Assembly: GCF_024055795.1 (NCBI RefSeq)
Contig: NZ_JAMXMY010000007.1
Coordinates: 248,001 to 312,000, forward strand
Source of the DNA: Actinoallomurus purpureus
GTDB taxonomy: Bacteria > Actinomycetota > Actinomycetes > Streptosporangiales > Streptosporangiaceae
Reading direction: 5' to 3'
DNA: 64,000 bases
Shown here: one piece after another, positions 9,968 through 19,475 of the stretch
How positions within the stretch are numbered: the stretch's first letter is position 1
Layout of the letters: every line of letters starts with the position of its first letter
Position numbers and translations under genes: made by a program
Notes under the pieces: generated by a model
Databases searched by the model: none
What the model was told of the DNA's origin: nothing
The model's input: the letters and a program-made list of their open reading frames with translations, nothing else

Positions 9968-10276
9968 TCAGGACTCCTCATCACTGAAGAGCCGCTGTCT
10001 GGCGGACAGCAGTTCTATCTCCGGCCGACCGGCGACGAGGCGTTCGCACGCCTCCAGCACCTCGACGCAGTTACCCGCCGTGGCGGACACGACCGCCACG
10101 GCGATCTCCCCGCGACGGTGCAGCTCCAGGTGGCCGGTCTCGGCCGCCGCGACCGCCGGGAACCGCCGCCGTATCTCGGCGACGATCGGACGGATGACGG
10201 CGCGCTTCTGCTTGAGCGACTGTATGTCGCCGAGCAGCAGGTCCAGAGTCAGCGATCCCACATACACAACGGTCAT
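9968..10276 (-). CDS. ylxP: DUF503 (YlxP-like) small protein
   Basis: A 102-residue protein matching the DUF503 family found between infB and rbfA in many Gram-positive bacteria. The family opening MTVVYVGSLTLDLLLGD and the SLKQKRAVIRPIVAEIRRRF stretch are clear. The Bacillus homologue YlxP has been linked to ribosome assembly. Its exact biochemical role is unsettled. The ATG is at 10276. Confidence 0.9.
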   Translation of the reverse strand: MTVVYVGSLTLDLLLGDIQSLKQKRAVIRPIVAEIRRRFPAVAAAETGHLELHRRGEIAVAVVSATAGNCVEVLEACERLVAGRPEIELLSARQRLFSDEES

Positions 10277-10410
10277 CCCCCGCGATCGGTTCCGGCCATC
10301 CGCTATCGGTCGTCACCCGAGTGCCAACAGCGGAGGTGGGGGGCGACGAAGCCGCACGCCACCTCTCGCCACGTCAGATCAGGCCTCTCGGGCCCTTCGT
10401 CCGATCAGGA

Positions 10411-13400
10411 TCAGCCGCGCGGCTTCTCCCGCATCTCGAAGGTCTCGATGATGTCACCGATCCTGATGTCGCCGTACCCGACGCCGATACCGCACTCGAA
10501 GCCCTCGCGGACCTCGGTCGCGTCCTCCTTGAACCGGCGGAGCGAGGACACGGTGAGGTTGTCGGAGATGACCACACCGTCCCGGACCAGCCGCGCCTTG
10601 CTGTTGCGGTTGATCGTGCCGGACTGGACCATCGAACCGGCGACGTTGCCGATGCGCGGCACCTTGAAGATCTCGCGGATCTCCGCGGTGCCGAGCCGCA
10701 CCTCTTCGTACTCGGGCTTGAGCATGCCCTTGAGTGCGGCTTCGACCTCCTCGATCGCCTGGTAGATGACCGAGTAGTAGCGGATGTCGACGCCTTCGCG
10801 GTCGGCCAGCTCCTGCGCGTTGCGCTCGGGCCGGACGTTGAAGCCGATGATGACGGTGCCCTCGGACGTGAGCGCGAGGTTCACGTCGTCCTGCGTGATG
10901 GCGCCGACGCCGCGGCGGATCACCCGCAGACCGACCTCCTCGCCGACGTCGATCTTGAGCAGTGCGTCCTCGAGGGCTTCCACCGAACCGGACACGTCAC
11001 CCTTGACGACGAGCAGCAGCTCCTGGAGCTCGCCCTTCTCGAGGTCCTTGAACAGCTCCTCGAGGGTGCGGCGACCACGGCTGCGGAGCAGCTCGGCGTT
11101 GCGCTTGCGCGCCTGACGGCGGTCGGCGATCTGCCGTGCCATCCGGTCGTCGTCGACGACGATGAAGTTGTCGCCGGCGCCGGGGGTGGCCGACAGGCCG
11201 AGCACCAGGACCGGACGCGACGGCAGCGCCTCTTCGAGGTTGTTGCCGTTCTCGTCCAGCATCGCCCGGACGCGGCCGAAGGCCTCGCCACAGACGATGG
11301 AGTCGCCGACCCGGAGCGTGCCGCGCTGTACGAGCACGGTCGCCACGGAGCCGCGGCCCTTGTCGAGGTGCGCCTCGATCGCGACGCCCTGCGCGTCCTG
11401 CTCGGGGTTGGCCCGCAGGTCGAGCTCGGCGTCGGCGGTCAGCACGACCGCCTCGAGGAGCTCCTCGATGCCCAGCCGCTGCTTCGCCGAGATGTCGACG
11501 AACTGCGTCTGGCCACCGAACTCCTCGGCGACGAGGCCGTACTCGGTGAGCTGGGCGCGCACCCGCTGCGGGTCCGCCCCCTCCTTGTCCACCTTGTTGA
11601 CCGCCACGACGATCGGCACTCCGGCCGCGTTGGCGTGGTCGATCGCCTCGGTGGTCTGCGGCTTCACCCCGTCGTCGGCGGCGACCACCAGCACGACCAG
11701 GTCGGTCGTCTCGGCACCACGGGCACGCATGGCGGTGAACGCCTCGTGACCCGGGGTGTCGATAAAGGTGATCTTGCGCTCCTGGCCGTCGACCTCGGTC
11801 GCGACCTGGTAGGCACCGATGTGCTGGGTGATGCCGCCGGCCTCGCCGGCGACCACGTTGGCGTTACGGATGGCGTCGAGCAGCTTCGTCTTACCGTGGT
11901 CGACGTGACCCATGACGGTCACGACCGGCGGACGCGACACGAGGTGCTCGTCGCCGCCCTCGTCCTCACCGAACTCGATGTCGAAGGACTCGAGCAGCTC
12001 GCGGTCCTCGTCCTCCGGGCTGACGACCTGGATGTTGTAGTCCAGCTCGGTGCCGAGGATCTGCAGCGTCTCCTCGCTGACCGACTGGGTCGCCGTCACC
12101 ATCTCACCGAGGTGCAGCATCACCTCGACGAGCGACGCCGGGTTGGCGCCGATCTTCTCGGCGAAGTCGGTGAGCGAGGCACCCTGCGGCAGGCGGATCG
12201 CCTGGCCGTTGCCACGCGGGACGCGGACGCCGCCGATCGAGGGCGCCTGCATGTTGTCGAACTCTTGACGCCGCTGCTTCTTGGACTTGCGGCCACGCGT
12301 GGGACGCCCGCCCGGACGGCCGAACGCGCCCTGCGTGCCGCCACGGCCGCGACCGCCGCCACCGGGGCGCGGACCGCCGAAGCCACCGCCGCCACCGGGA
12401 CGACCGGCACCACCGCCGGCACCCGCGGGACGGCCGCCGAAGCCACCGCCGCCACCGGGACGACCGGCACCACCGGGACGACCGCCACCGCCACCGCCGC
12501 CACCGGGACGACCGCCACCGCCACCGCCGCCACCGGGACGACCGCGGCCGCCACCACCGGGACCGCCGGGGCCACCGCTGTCACGCTGCGGACGGGACGG
12601 CATGTTCATCGGGCTGGGCCGCGGGCCGCCTCCGCCTCCACCTCCGGGCCGGGGCGGCATGCCGCCCGGGTTCGGACGCGGACCACCGGCGCCGGGCGCA
12701 CCCGGACGACCGGGAGCCCCCGGACGCGGCGGCGCGCCCGCGGGACGGTCACCACGCGGTGCGCCGGGACGGTCACCACGGGGTCCACCGGGACGGTCGG
12801 GACGGTCGCCGCGCGGACCCGCGGGGCGATCGCCACGCTGCCCGGGGGGACCCGGACGCGGACCCGGCTTGGCCGAGCCCATGCCGGTGTTGGTCGAAGA
12901 GAACGGGTTGTTGCCCGGACGGGGACGTCCCCCGCCGGAACGCTGCCCACCAGAGCCGCCGGCACCACCGGGACCGCCCGTGCCACCCGGGCGCGAGCTC
13001 GGGCCCGGCTTCGGCGAGGAACCGGGCCGACCGGCCGCGGGCCCCGGACGGGGACCGGGCCTGGGCGCGGTGCTTCCGCCACGCTCGGCGGCGGGAGCGG
13101 AATCAGGCGTCGCCGGACGCGGCGCCGGCTGACGGGGACCCGGCTTCGGACCCTGGGGCGCGGACGGCGCCTCAGGGCGCGCGGCCTCCGCCTTGAACTC
13201 GGGCCTCAGATCCTGCTTGGGCTCGGGCTTCAGTTCCTGCGTCGGCTCCGGCCTCAGTTCCTGCGTCGGCTCCGGCTTCGGCTCCTGCCTCGGCGCGGCC
13301 GGCTTCGGACCCGGAACCGGCTTCCTCGGACCCGGCTTCGGAACCGGGGCCGACCTTCTGTCGGCGGACGGCTTTGCCGGTCCGCCACCGAATGCTTCTT

Positions 13401-13539
13401 TAAGTCTGCGTACGACCGGCGCCTCGATCGTCGAGGACGCCGAACGGACGAACTCGCCCATTTCGTTGAGCTTGGCCATGACGGCCTTGCTCTCTACACC
13501 GAACTCCTTGGCGAGCTCGTACACCCGGACCTTTGCCAC
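10411..13539 (-). CDS. infB: translation initiation factor IF-2
   Basis: At 1042 residues this is a long actinobacterial IF-2, the GTPase that places initiator tRNA on the 30S subunit. The N-terminal IF2_N domain ([19 protein letters not shown]) is followed by some 350 residues of Pro/Gly/Arg-rich linker. A second IF2_N-like region ([21 protein letters not shown]) precedes the G domain, which has [16 protein letters not shown] and NKVDK. Domains II, III and the fMet-tRNA-binding IV follow. The start is GTG at 13539 with AGGGAG upstream. The linker is encoded by perfect and near-perfect DNA repeats. Confidence 0.98.
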   Translation of the reverse strand: MAKVRVYELAKEFGVESKAVMAKLNEMGEFVRSASSTIEAPVVRRLKEAFGGGPAKPSADRRSAPVPKPGPRKPVPGPKPAAPRQEPKPEPTQELRPEPTQELKPEPKQDLRPEFKAEAARPEAPSAPQGPKPGPRQPAPRPATPDSAPAAERGGSTAPRPGPRPGPAAGRPGSSPKPGPSSRPGGTGGPGGAGGSGGQRSGGGRPRPGNNPFSSTNTGMGSAKPGPRPGPPGQRGDRPAGPRGDRPDRPGGPRGDRPGAPRGDRPAGAPPRPGAPGRPGAPGAGGPRPNPGGMPPRPGGGGGGGPRPSPMNMPSRPQRDSGGPGGPGGGGRGRPGGGGGGGGRPGGGGGGGGRPGGAGRPGGGGGFGGRPAGAGGGAGRPGGGGGFGGPRPGGGGRGRGGTQGAFGRPGGRPTRGRKSKKQRRQEFDNMQAPSIGGVRVPRGNGQAIRLPQGASLTDFAEKIGANPASLVEVMLHLGEMVTATQSVSEETLQILGTELDYNIQVVSPEDEDRELLESFDIEFGEDEGGDEHLVSRPPVVTVMGHVDHGKTKLLDAIRNANVVAGEAGGITQHIGAYQVATEVDGQERKITFIDTPGHEAFTAMRARGAETTDLVVLVVAADDGVKPQTTEAIDHANAAGVPIVVAVNKVDKEGADPQRVRAQLTEYGLVAEEFGGQTQFVDISAKQRLGIEELLEAVVLTADAELDLRANPEQDAQGVAIEAHLDKGRGSVATVLVQRGTLRVGDSIVCGEAFGRVRAMLDENGNNLEEALPSRPVLVLGLSATPGAGDNFIVVDDDRMARQIADRRQARKRNAELLRSRGRRTLEELFKDLEKGELQELLLVVKGDVSGSVEALEDALLKIDVGEEVGLRVIRRGVGAITQDDVNLALTSEGTVIIGFNVRPERNAQELADREGVDIRYYSVIYQAIEEVEAALKGMLKPEYEEVRLGTAEIREIFKVPRIGNVAGSMVQSGTINRNSKARLVRDGVVISDNLTVSSLRRFKEDATEVREGFECGIGVGYGDIRIGDIIETFEMREKPRG
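12361..12540. repeat. tandem repeats in the infB linker
   Basis: Two identical 30-bp units abut at 12481-12510 and 12511-12540. A further 60-bp-period repeat spans 12361-12480. All units are multiples of three and encode Gly-rich runs ending in RPGG in the IF-2 linker. Copy number is likely to vary between strains by slippage. Confidence 0.85.
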
Positions 13540-13648
13540 TGCACTCCCTACTCGGCCCGGGGAAACGCGTCCTCGGACCGTCGCTACCTTGCGGTAATCA
13601 TCGCTGCGTGCTCATCGAGCGCTCATAGCAATCTCGACCTGCTTCCGA

Positions 13649-13936
13649 CTAGACGTCGCTTACAGAACCGCCCTGCTGTGACTCGAGCCAGTGCCGTAGC
13701 GCACTGACGTCGAGCGGACCCGGCAGGCGAAACGCCCGCGAGAACGCCCGACGACGCTCAGCCAGCTCGAGACATGCCTGATCGGGGTGCAGGGAGGCAC
13801 CCCGGCCCGGCAGCCGCCCTCGCGGATCGGGGACGATGGAGCCCTCGATCACGACCAGGCGTAGCAAGTCGGACTTGGCCGCGCAAACCCGGCAGCCCAC
13901 ACACGTGCGCCGCGGGGCCGCTCGGCCACGATTCAT
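13649..13936 (-). CDS. ylxR: YlxR (DUF448) RNA-binding-like protein
   Basis: A 95-residue protein of the YlxR/DUF448 family, placed between nusA and infB as usual. It carries the hallmark RTCVGCR near the N-terminus with a second cysteine soon after (VCAAKSDLLRLV), and the GRGAS element. Members are proposed nucleic-acid-binding or regulatory factors. The ATG at 13936 lies five bases after the nusA stop codon, so the genes are co-translated. Confidence 0.9.
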   Translation of the reverse strand: MNRGRAAPRRTCVGCRVCAAKSDLLRLVVIEGSIVPDPRGRLPGRGASLHPDQACLELAERRRAFSRAFRLPGPLDVSALRHWLESQQGGSVSDV

Positions 13937-13940
13937 GAGT

Positions 13941-14963
13941 CTACCGCGTCGACGCGTCGGCGGGACCTGCCGCATGCTCCCCTTCGGTGGAAGACCCGGC
14001 CTCGGTGTCCGGCCGGATGTCGATCCGCCACCCGGTGAGCCGGGCGGCCAGACGGGCGTTCTGCCCCTCTTTACCGATCGCCAGGGACAGCTGGTAGTCG
14101 GGGACCACCACCCGGGCGACGCGCCCCTCGGCGTCGACGACCTCGACGTGGTTAACCCGCGCCGGAGACAGGGCATTCCCGACGAAATCGGCCGGTTCGT
14201 CCGACCAGTCGACGATGTCGATCTTTTCGCCGTGCAACTCGTGCATCACGTTGCGGACCCGGCTGCCCATCGGCCCGATGCAGGCGCCCTTGGCGTTGAC
14301 CCCCGACTTCCGGGACCGTACGGCGATCTTCGTGCGGTGGCCGGCCTCGCGGGCGATCGCCGCGATCTCCACGGTGCCGTCGGCGATCTCCGGGACCTCG
14401 AGCGCGAACAGCTTCTTCACAAGATTGGGATGGGTGCGGGACAGCTTGATCAGCGGCCCGCGGTGCCCCTTCTTGACCTGCACGACGTACGAACGGATCC
14501 GCTCGCCGTGCTCGTAGCTCTCGCCCGGCACCTGCTCCTCCGGAGGGAGCACGCCCTCGATCTTGCCGAGGTCGACGAGGACGTTGCGCGGGTCCCTGCC
14601 CTGCTGGATCACGCCCGCCACGATGTCGCCCTCGCGCCCGGCGTACTCCCCGAACGTCAGCTCGTCCTCGGCGTTGCGCAGGTGCTGCAGGATGACCTGC
14701 TTCGCGGTGGTCGCCGCGATCCGGCTGAAATTGGTCGGTGTGTCGTCGTACTCGCGTACGCCGACGCCCTCCTCGTCGGTCTCCGTCGCCCAAACGGTGA
14801 CGTGACCGGTCTTCCTGTCGAGCTCGACGCGTGCCTTGGGCGCCGCGCCCTCGGTCCGGTGGTACGCGATGAGCAGTGCTTCCTCGATCGCCTTGACCAC
14901 GAGATCGAGAGAGATGTCCTTCTCACTCTCGAGACTCCGCAGGGCCGTCATGTCGATGTCCAC
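13941..14963 (-). CDS. nusA: transcription termination/antitermination factor NusA
   Basis: A 340-residue NusA. The N-terminal RNA-polymerase-binding domain comes first, then an S1 domain ([29 protein letters not shown]). Two KH domains follow, with [18 protein letters not shown] and [19 protein letters not shown]. The start is GTG at 14963, because GGGAGG lies close upstream. An internal ATG four codons later is less well placed. It follows rimP by 12 bp in the standard rimP-nusA-ylxR-infB operon. Confidence 0.98.
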   Translation of the reverse strand: MDIDMTALRSLESEKDISLDLVVKAIEEALLIAYHRTEGAAPKARVELDRKTGHVTVWATETDEEGVGVREYDDTPTNFSRIAATTAKQVILQHLRNAEDELTFGEYAGREGDIVAGVIQQGRDPRNVLVDLGKIEGVLPPEEQVPGESYEHGERIRSYVVQVKKGHRGPLIKLSRTHPNLVKKLFALEVPEIADGTVEIAAIAREAGHRTKIAVRSRKSGVNAKGACIGPMGSRVRNVMHELHGEKIDIVDWSDEPADFVGNALSPARVNHVEVVDAEGRVARVVVPDYQLSLAIGKEGQNARLAARLTGWRIDIRPDTEAGSSTEGEHAAGPADASTR

Positions 14964-14975
14964 GAGGCCTCCCCC

Positions 14976-15509
14976 CTAGTCCTCGTCGCCGGCGGCGTCA
15001 TCGCCCCGGCGGTTGAACTCCACCTGGACCAGTCCGCGGGTGAGCTCGTCGTAACCCAGCCGGCGCTCTTGGCCGTCACCGTCCAGAACGACGGTCGTGT
15101 CGTCGGCGCTCGTGACCCGGCCGGTGATCTCCCCGTCCTCGGAGAGCGTCGCGCGGACGAGACGGCCGACAGCGCGCCGCCAGTGCCGTGGCTGGGTGAG
15201 CGGCCGGTCGACGCCCGGTGAGGTGACCTCCAGGACGTACGGCCCGGAGCCCATCTCGTCGCTGTCGTCGAGGAGCGCAGAGATCTCCCGGCTGACGTCC
15301 GCGACGCCGTCGAGGCTGATCCCTCCGTCGGCGTCGACGATGACCCGCACCTGCCGGCGCTTGCCGGCGGGGGTCACGATGACGTCCTCGAGGTCGAACC
15401 CGGCACCGGCGACCACCGGTTCGAGTAGTCGCATCAGCGCGGCCCGCGTCTCGTGCCCGGACCCGCGCCGGCCCGCCTGAGCGCTGCCATGGCGGCCGTC
15501 CACGCTCAT
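14976..15509 (-). CDS. rimP: ribosome maturation factor RimP
   Basis: A 177-residue RimP, needed for 30S maturation. Typical segments are LEPVVAGAGFDLEDVIV and YVLEVTSPGVDRPLTQPRHW. The ATG at 15509 is chosen because AAGGAGG stands five bases before it; the frame is open further upstream without a ribosome site. It is the first gene of the minus-strand operon, so the promoter should lie between 15510 and 15676. Confidence 0.94.
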   Translation of the reverse strand: MSVDGRHGSAQAGRRGSGHETRAALMRLLEPVVAGAGFDLEDVIVTPAGKRRQVRVIVDADGGISLDGVADVSREISALLDDSDEMGSGPYVLEVTSPGVDRPLTQPRHWRRAVGRLVRATLSEDGEITGRVTSADDTTVVLDGDGQERRLGYDELTRGLVQVEFNRRGDDAAGDED

Positions 15510-15676
15510 GTGGGCCTCCTTCATGCCTGATGGGACGGTGGCCGCCCGATGCGCCCACTCCGCACCCAAGACTATCCACAGCCGAGGGGGCCGGGTGCCC
15601 GCATCGCCAGCAGCCGGGTACAGCCTTGTGGAATGCTTGCGCAGCGGAGTGCAAGAGATCACGAACGGAGGCACGC

Positions 15677-16180
15677 TTGGACGCGCTGCGGTTCTCGAAT
15701 CCCACGCGGCGCGCGGTGATGCTCGGTGGCTCCGCGGCGACGCTGACCGCGCTGGCCGGATGCACCAGTGTGGGGCAGGCGGAGGCTCCGGTGCCGGGTC
15801 CCGACGTGTCCGTGCTGACCGCCGCCATCGCGAGCGAGACGGCCCTCATCGCCCTGTACGAGGCGGTGCTCGGCGCGCACCAGACGCTGGCCGACCGGCT
15901 CAAGCCGCTGCACGACCACCACACGCAGCACCTCGCGGTCCTGAGACGCCACTACGTCCCCGGCACGAAGACCGGCACGGCGCCACCGTCCCCCGGGGCC
16001 ACGGCCACGGCGCCGGACGGTGAGTCACGCGCCCTCGCGGCGCTGCGGTCCGCCGAGCACAAGGCCGCCACGGCCCGCGCCGACGACGTACGCCGGGCCG
16101 GCCCGGGGCTCGCCCAGCTGCTCGCCTCCATCGGCGCCTGCGAGGCCGGCCACGCCCAGGCCCTGGCCGGAGGCGTGTGA
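15677..16180 (+). CDS. exported ferritin-like protein with lipobox (DUF4439 type)
   Basis: A 167-residue protein with an N-terminal export signal. A basic TRR pair, a hydrophobic stretch and a lipobox-like LAGC at about residues 27-30 suggest a lipoprotein, perhaps Tat-exported. The mature part is helical and has EHKAATARADDVRRAGPGLAQLLASIGACEAGHAQAL, which resembles the DUF4439 ferritin-like fold. The start is TTG at 15677, with GGAGG seven bases upstream. Its stop overlaps the start of the next gene by one base, so the two are a unit. Metal binding is not proven. Confidence 0.7.
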   Translation: MDALRFSNPTRRAVMLGGSAATLTALAGCTSVGQAEAPVPGPDVSVLTAAIASETALIALYEAVLGAHQTLADRLKPLHDHHTQHLAVLRRHYVPGTKTGTAPPSPGATATAPDGESRALAALRSAEHKAATARADDVRRAGPGLAQLLASIGACEAGHAQALAGGV

Positions 16181-16632
16181 TGGGCGCGCAGGACACAGTG
16201 GCCGCGCTGCAGGCGGCGCTCGCGGCCGAGCACGTCGCCGTCTTCGGATACGGCGTTCTCGGCGGTCACGTCTCGCCGGCGCAGCGCCAGAGCGTCACAC
16301 AGATGTGGAACGCCCATCGCGCCCGGCGCGACCGCCTGCGCGGCTACGTCCAGGCGGCCGGCGGCCGTCCGGTGGCCGCGGCCGCCGCCTACCGGCTGCC
16401 GTTCAAGGTCACGTCCGCGAGCGGCGCCGCACGACTCGCCGCCGCGCTGGAGGACGGCGTGGTCGCGGGGTACGCGGTGCTCGCGGGGGTGAGCGATCCG
16501 GCCGTTCGCCGCTACGCCGCCCTGGCGATGCAGGAGGCCGCGGTGCGCGCGGTCCGCTGGCGGGGTTCGCCGCCGACGGAGGCCTTCCCGGGCCTTCCCT
16601 CGAGCGCCCTGTCTCCCAAGCCGGAGCGTTAG
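16180..16632 (+). CDS. ferritin-like DUF4439 protein
   Basis: A 150-residue helical protein of the DUF4439 ferritin-like group. Glu and His residues of the opening helix (LQAALAAEHVAVFGYGVLGGHV) and the DGVVAGYAVLAG helix fit the four-helix bundle. The ATG at 16180 is preceded by GGAGG at six bases and overlaps the stop of the exported partner. No signal peptide is seen, so this partner is cytoplasmic or at the membrane face. The substrate is unknown. Confidence 0.75.
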   Translation: MGAQDTVAALQAALAAEHVAVFGYGVLGGHVSPAQRQSVTQMWNAHRARRDRLRGYVQAAGGRPVAAAAAYRLPFKVTSASGAARLAAALEDGVVAGYAVLAGVSDPAVRRYAALAMQEAAVRAVRWRGSPPTEAFPGLPSSALSPKPER

Positions 16633-16723
16633 CCGCCCGTTTCCCCTTGAGAAACAGCCGTCCGTTTCCCCCTGAGCGATAGCCTGCCCGGGACGACCGA
16701 TATTGGAGGTTACGGGCCGACTT

Positions 16724-18097
16724 ATGGGTGTGGCGGCGAATCGACTCCGGGACACGTGGCGGACGCTGATGGGCGAGGTGTCCGCCGAACCTCCCGATGA
16801 GGAGGCCGGCGACTCCGTCTCTCCTCGGGCCCTCGACCTCGTCCTGCGCGTCGGCGAGCTGCTGCTGGCCAGCGGTGAGGCCACCGAACGCGTGAACGAG
16901 TCGATGCTCAGCCTCGCGGTGGCGTACGAGCTGCCCCGCGCGGACGTCGCGGTCAGCTTCACCGTCATCACGGTGAACGTCCACCCTGGCAACGGCGCGC
17001 TGCCGGTGACCGGCGGGCGCGCGATCCGGCGCCGCTTTCCCGCGTACTGGCGCCTGGTCGCGCTGCACTCGCTAGTCCTGGAGGCCTCTCTCGGCGTTCT
17101 GGACGTCGAGGAGGCCCACCGCCGGCTCGCGGAGATCAAGCGGATGCCGCCGCCCTACCCGCCCTGGCTGATCGTCGTCTGCTTCGGCCTGATCGCCGCC
17201 TCCGCCAGCGTCATGGTGGGCGGCGGCCCGCTCGTCGCCGGCACGGCCTTCGTTGCCACGGTCCTGGGCGACCGGACCGCGGCCGCCCTGGCCCGTCGTG
17301 GCGTCGCGGAGTTCTTCCAGCTGACGGTGGCCGCCGCCATCGGCGCGGCGAGCGCCTCGCTGGTGCTCGCGGTGGGCGCCCCGGCCCACGCGTCGGCCAT
17401 CGTGACCGGCGCGATCCTGGCGCTGCTGCCGGGACGGCCGCTCGTCGCCAGCATCCAGGACGGCATCACCGGCGATCTCATCAGCGCGGGCGCCCGGCTG
17501 CTCGAGGTGTTCTTCATCGTGGCGGCGATCGTGTCGGGGCTCGGCATGGTCGTGTACCTCGCCGTTCGCCTGGGCATCCAGGTCGACGTGGGCGACCTGC
17601 CCTCGGCTCCCGTCGCCCTGCTGCCGGTGACGGTCATCGCGGCGGCGGCCGTGTCGCTGACGTTCGCGGTGTCCCTCGCCGTCCCCCGACGGGTGCTGCC
17701 CGCCGCTTCACTGGGCGGCGCGCTGATCTGGGTGGTGTACGTCCTGGCCCGCGGCGCCGGCGTGACGCCGGTGCTCGCCTCGGCGGTCGGCGCGATCCTC
17801 GTCGGGCTCCTCGGGAACCTGCTGGCCCGCCGCCGTCAGGAGCCCGCGCTGCCGTACATCGTGCCCTCGATCGCGCCGCTGCTGCCCGGCACGGCGCTGT
17901 ACCGCGGGATGATCGAGCTGAACCTCGGGTTGCCCCAGGACGGCGTGCTGAGCCTGATCGGCGGGATGTCCATCGCGCTGGCCCTCGGCGCGGGGGTGAA
18001 CCTGGGCGGTGAGTTCGTGCGCGCCTTCCAGCGGGTCGGCCTGGGCGTCTCCGGTCGCGGCGCCCGTCCCGCCGCCCGCCGCACGCGCGGCTACTGA
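16724..18097 (+). CDS. ThrE-family threonine/serine exporter
   Basis: A roughly 457-residue protein with the two-part ThrE build. A soluble, protease-like N-terminal half (residues 40-150, with GELLLASGEATERVNESM) is followed by about ten membrane helices. The N-terminal half corresponds to DUF1212 and the C-terminal half to DUF3815. It probably exports threonine, serine or related metabolites. The ATG at 16724 was picked. The only strong ribosome site (GGAGGT) lies 13 bases away, so the true start could be a few codons earlier at a TTG (16703). Confidence 0.82.
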   Translation: MGVAANRLRDTWRTLMGEVSAEPPDEEAGDSVSPRALDLVLRVGELLLASGEATERVNESMLSLAVAYELPRADVAVSFTVITVNVHPGNGALPVTGGRAIRRRFPAYWRLVALHSLVLEASLGVLDVEEAHRRLAEIKRMPPPYPPWLIVVCFGLIAASASVMVGGGPLVAGTAFVATVLGDRTAAALARRGVAEFFQLTVAAAIGAASASLVLAVGAPAHASAIVTGAILALLPGRPLVASIQDGITGDLISAGARLLEVFFIVAAIVSGLGMVVYLAVRLGIQVDVGDLPSAPVALLPVTVIAAAAVSLTFAVSLAVPRRVLPAASLGGALIWVVYVLARGAGVTPVLASAVGAILVGLLGNLLARRRQEPALPYIVPSIAPLLPGTALYRGMIELNLGLPQDGVLSLIGGMSIALALGAGVNLGGEFVRAFQRVGLGVSGRGARPAARRTRGY

Positions 18098-18208
18098 GGC
18101 GTCGCCGGCCGGGCCTCGCGCTGCCCGCGGAGCGGCCGTTCAGCATGGTCACCGGCAGATGCGGCTCCTCAGTACGCCGCGATCACGGTGATCAGCCCTT
18201 ATCTCTTG

Positions 18209-18222
18209 ACCAATCGTTTGGT
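18209..18222. promoter_or_regulatory. KstR2-like operator, site 1
   Basis: ACCAATCGTTTGGT has matching half-sites (ACCAA/TTGGT) and differs at two positions from the mycobacterial KstR2 motif AnCAAGnnCTTGnT. It lies 12 bases before the GTG of the acyl-CoA dehydrogenase, just upstream of a TATCAT -10-like box. Repression by the regulator at 49775 is inferred. Confidence 0.6.
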
Positions 18223-18234
18223 TATCATCCTCCG

Positions 18235-19239
18235 GTGAGCGACGAACTCGACGACCTGCGAGCGACCGTCCGCGCCTTCCTGGCCGAAGCGTGCCCGCCC
18301 ACCGCCGTACGGCGGCTCATGGCCGACCCGGCGGCGCATGACGCGGCGCTGTGGCGGCGGCTCGCCGGCGAACTCGGGCTGACCGGGCTGGCCGTTCCCG
18401 AGGAGCACGGCGGGGCGGGGTGCGGGCTCGGCGAGCTCGCGGTCGTCTGTGAGGAGCTCGGCCGGGCGCTGACCCCCGTCCCGTACCTGGCGACGGCCGT
18501 CCTGGCGGCGCACGCCGTACGCGACGGGCACCTGCTCGCCGGGATCGCCGACGGTTCCCTCATCGCGACCGTCGTCCTCGACGGGGACCTCACGGCGAAC
18601 GGCGATCGCCTGACCGGCACCGCGCCGTACGTCCTCGACGGGCACCTGGCCGACGTGATCGTCTGCGCGGCCGGCGGCCGGGTGTACGCGGTACGGGGCG
18701 CGGACGTCGCGCGGACCCCGTACGTGACGCTCGACCAGACACGGCGGCTGGCCCGCCTGCGGTTCGACCGCACACCGGCCGAGCCGATCGACGGAGACGT
18801 GACCCGCCTGCGCGACATCGCCCTGACCGCGCTCGCCGCAGAGCAGGTGGGCGGCGCGCAGTGGTGCCTGGAGACGGCGGTCGAGTACGCGAAGACGCGG
18901 GTCCAGTTCGGCCGGCCCATCGGCTCCTTCCAGGCGATCAAGCACAAGCTGGCCGACGTGCTGCTGCGCGTCGAGTCGGCGCGTTCGGCCGCGTACGAGG
19001 CCGCGCGGGTCGCCGATCACGAGCCGGAGTCGTTGCCGGTGTACGCCGCGCTCGCGGCGTCGTACTGCGCCGAGGCCCATCTCCACGCGGCGGGCGAGAC
19101 GATCCAGGTCCTCGGCGGCATCGGCGTCACCTGGGAGCACGACGCCCAGCTGCACTTCAAGCGGGCGACCGCGTCCGCGCGCCTGTTCGGCAGCCCGGAG
19201 TCCCACCGCGCCCGGCTGGCCGCGGCCGTGGGGCTCTAG
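18235..19239 (+). CDS. acyl-CoA dehydrogenase, small FadE subunit type (IpdE2/FadE33-like)
   Basis: This 334-residue flavoprotein-type acyl-CoA dehydrogenase is shorter than the usual 380 residues. It has the N-terminal helical domain (GLTGLAVPEEHGGAG), a reduced middle domain and the C-terminal helical domain with TRVQFGRPIGSFQAIKHKLAD and GGIGVTWEHDAQLHFKRA. Short subunits like this often pair with a second FadE as alpha2beta2 enzymes in actinobacterial steroid catabolism. A partner could be the FadE30-like protein at 28243. The GTG at 18235 gives the natural N-terminus SDELDDLRATVRAFL. A KstR2-like operator lies directly upstream. The 3' end is repeated downstream in tandem. Confidence 0.85.
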   Translation: MSDELDDLRATVRAFLAEACPPTAVRRLMADPAAHDAALWRRLAGELGLTGLAVPEEHGGAGCGLGELAVVCEELGRALTPVPYLATAVLAAHAVRDGHLLAGIADGSLIATVVLDGDLTANGDRLTGTAPYVLDGHLADVIVCAAGGRVYAVRGADVARTPYVTLDQTRRLARLRFDRTPAEPIDGDVTRLRDIALTALAAEQVGGAQWCLETAVEYAKTRVQFGRPIGSFQAIKHKLADVLLRVESARSAAYEAARVADHEPESLPVYAALAASYCAEAHLHAAGETIQVLGGIGVTWEHDAQLHFKRATASARLFGSPESHRARLAAAVGL

Positions 19240-19385
19240 CCGCCCGCTGCCCGGGAGCGCCCGGACCCCTCCACCCCACCCGGCCGGCCACGGCCCTGGG
19301 GTTGCTACCGCCCGCTGGTCGGCAGCCCGGAGTCCCACCGCGCCCGGCCGGCCGCAGCCGTGGGGTTGTGGCCGCCGTCCGGCCC
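19188..19385. repeat. three imperfect 66-bp tandem repeats at the dehydrogenase 3' end
   Basis: The last coding bases of the acyl-CoA dehydrogenase and its stop region (unit 1, 19188-19253) recur twice downstream (19254-19319 and 19320-19385). Units 1 and 3 are the closest, sharing CGGCAGCCCGGAGTCCCACC and the following bases. The stop codon in unit 1 ends translation, so units 2 and 3 are non-coding remnants of a tandem duplication. Confidence 0.8.
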
Positions 19386-19475
19386 GGCCTCCGGTCGGCC
19401 CGGACGGCGGTCGCCGGGAATGCGGCCCGGACGCGGCTCGTTGCTCCGAGGAGACTCCCCACGAGGTGCCCCCCA

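Noticed and set aside
10321-13707. An 1128-codon open frame antisense to infB
   Set aside because: It is the high-GC shadow of IF-2, with low-complexity Thr/Ala/Arg runs opposite the Gly/Pro linker. IF-2 on the other strand has every expected motif.
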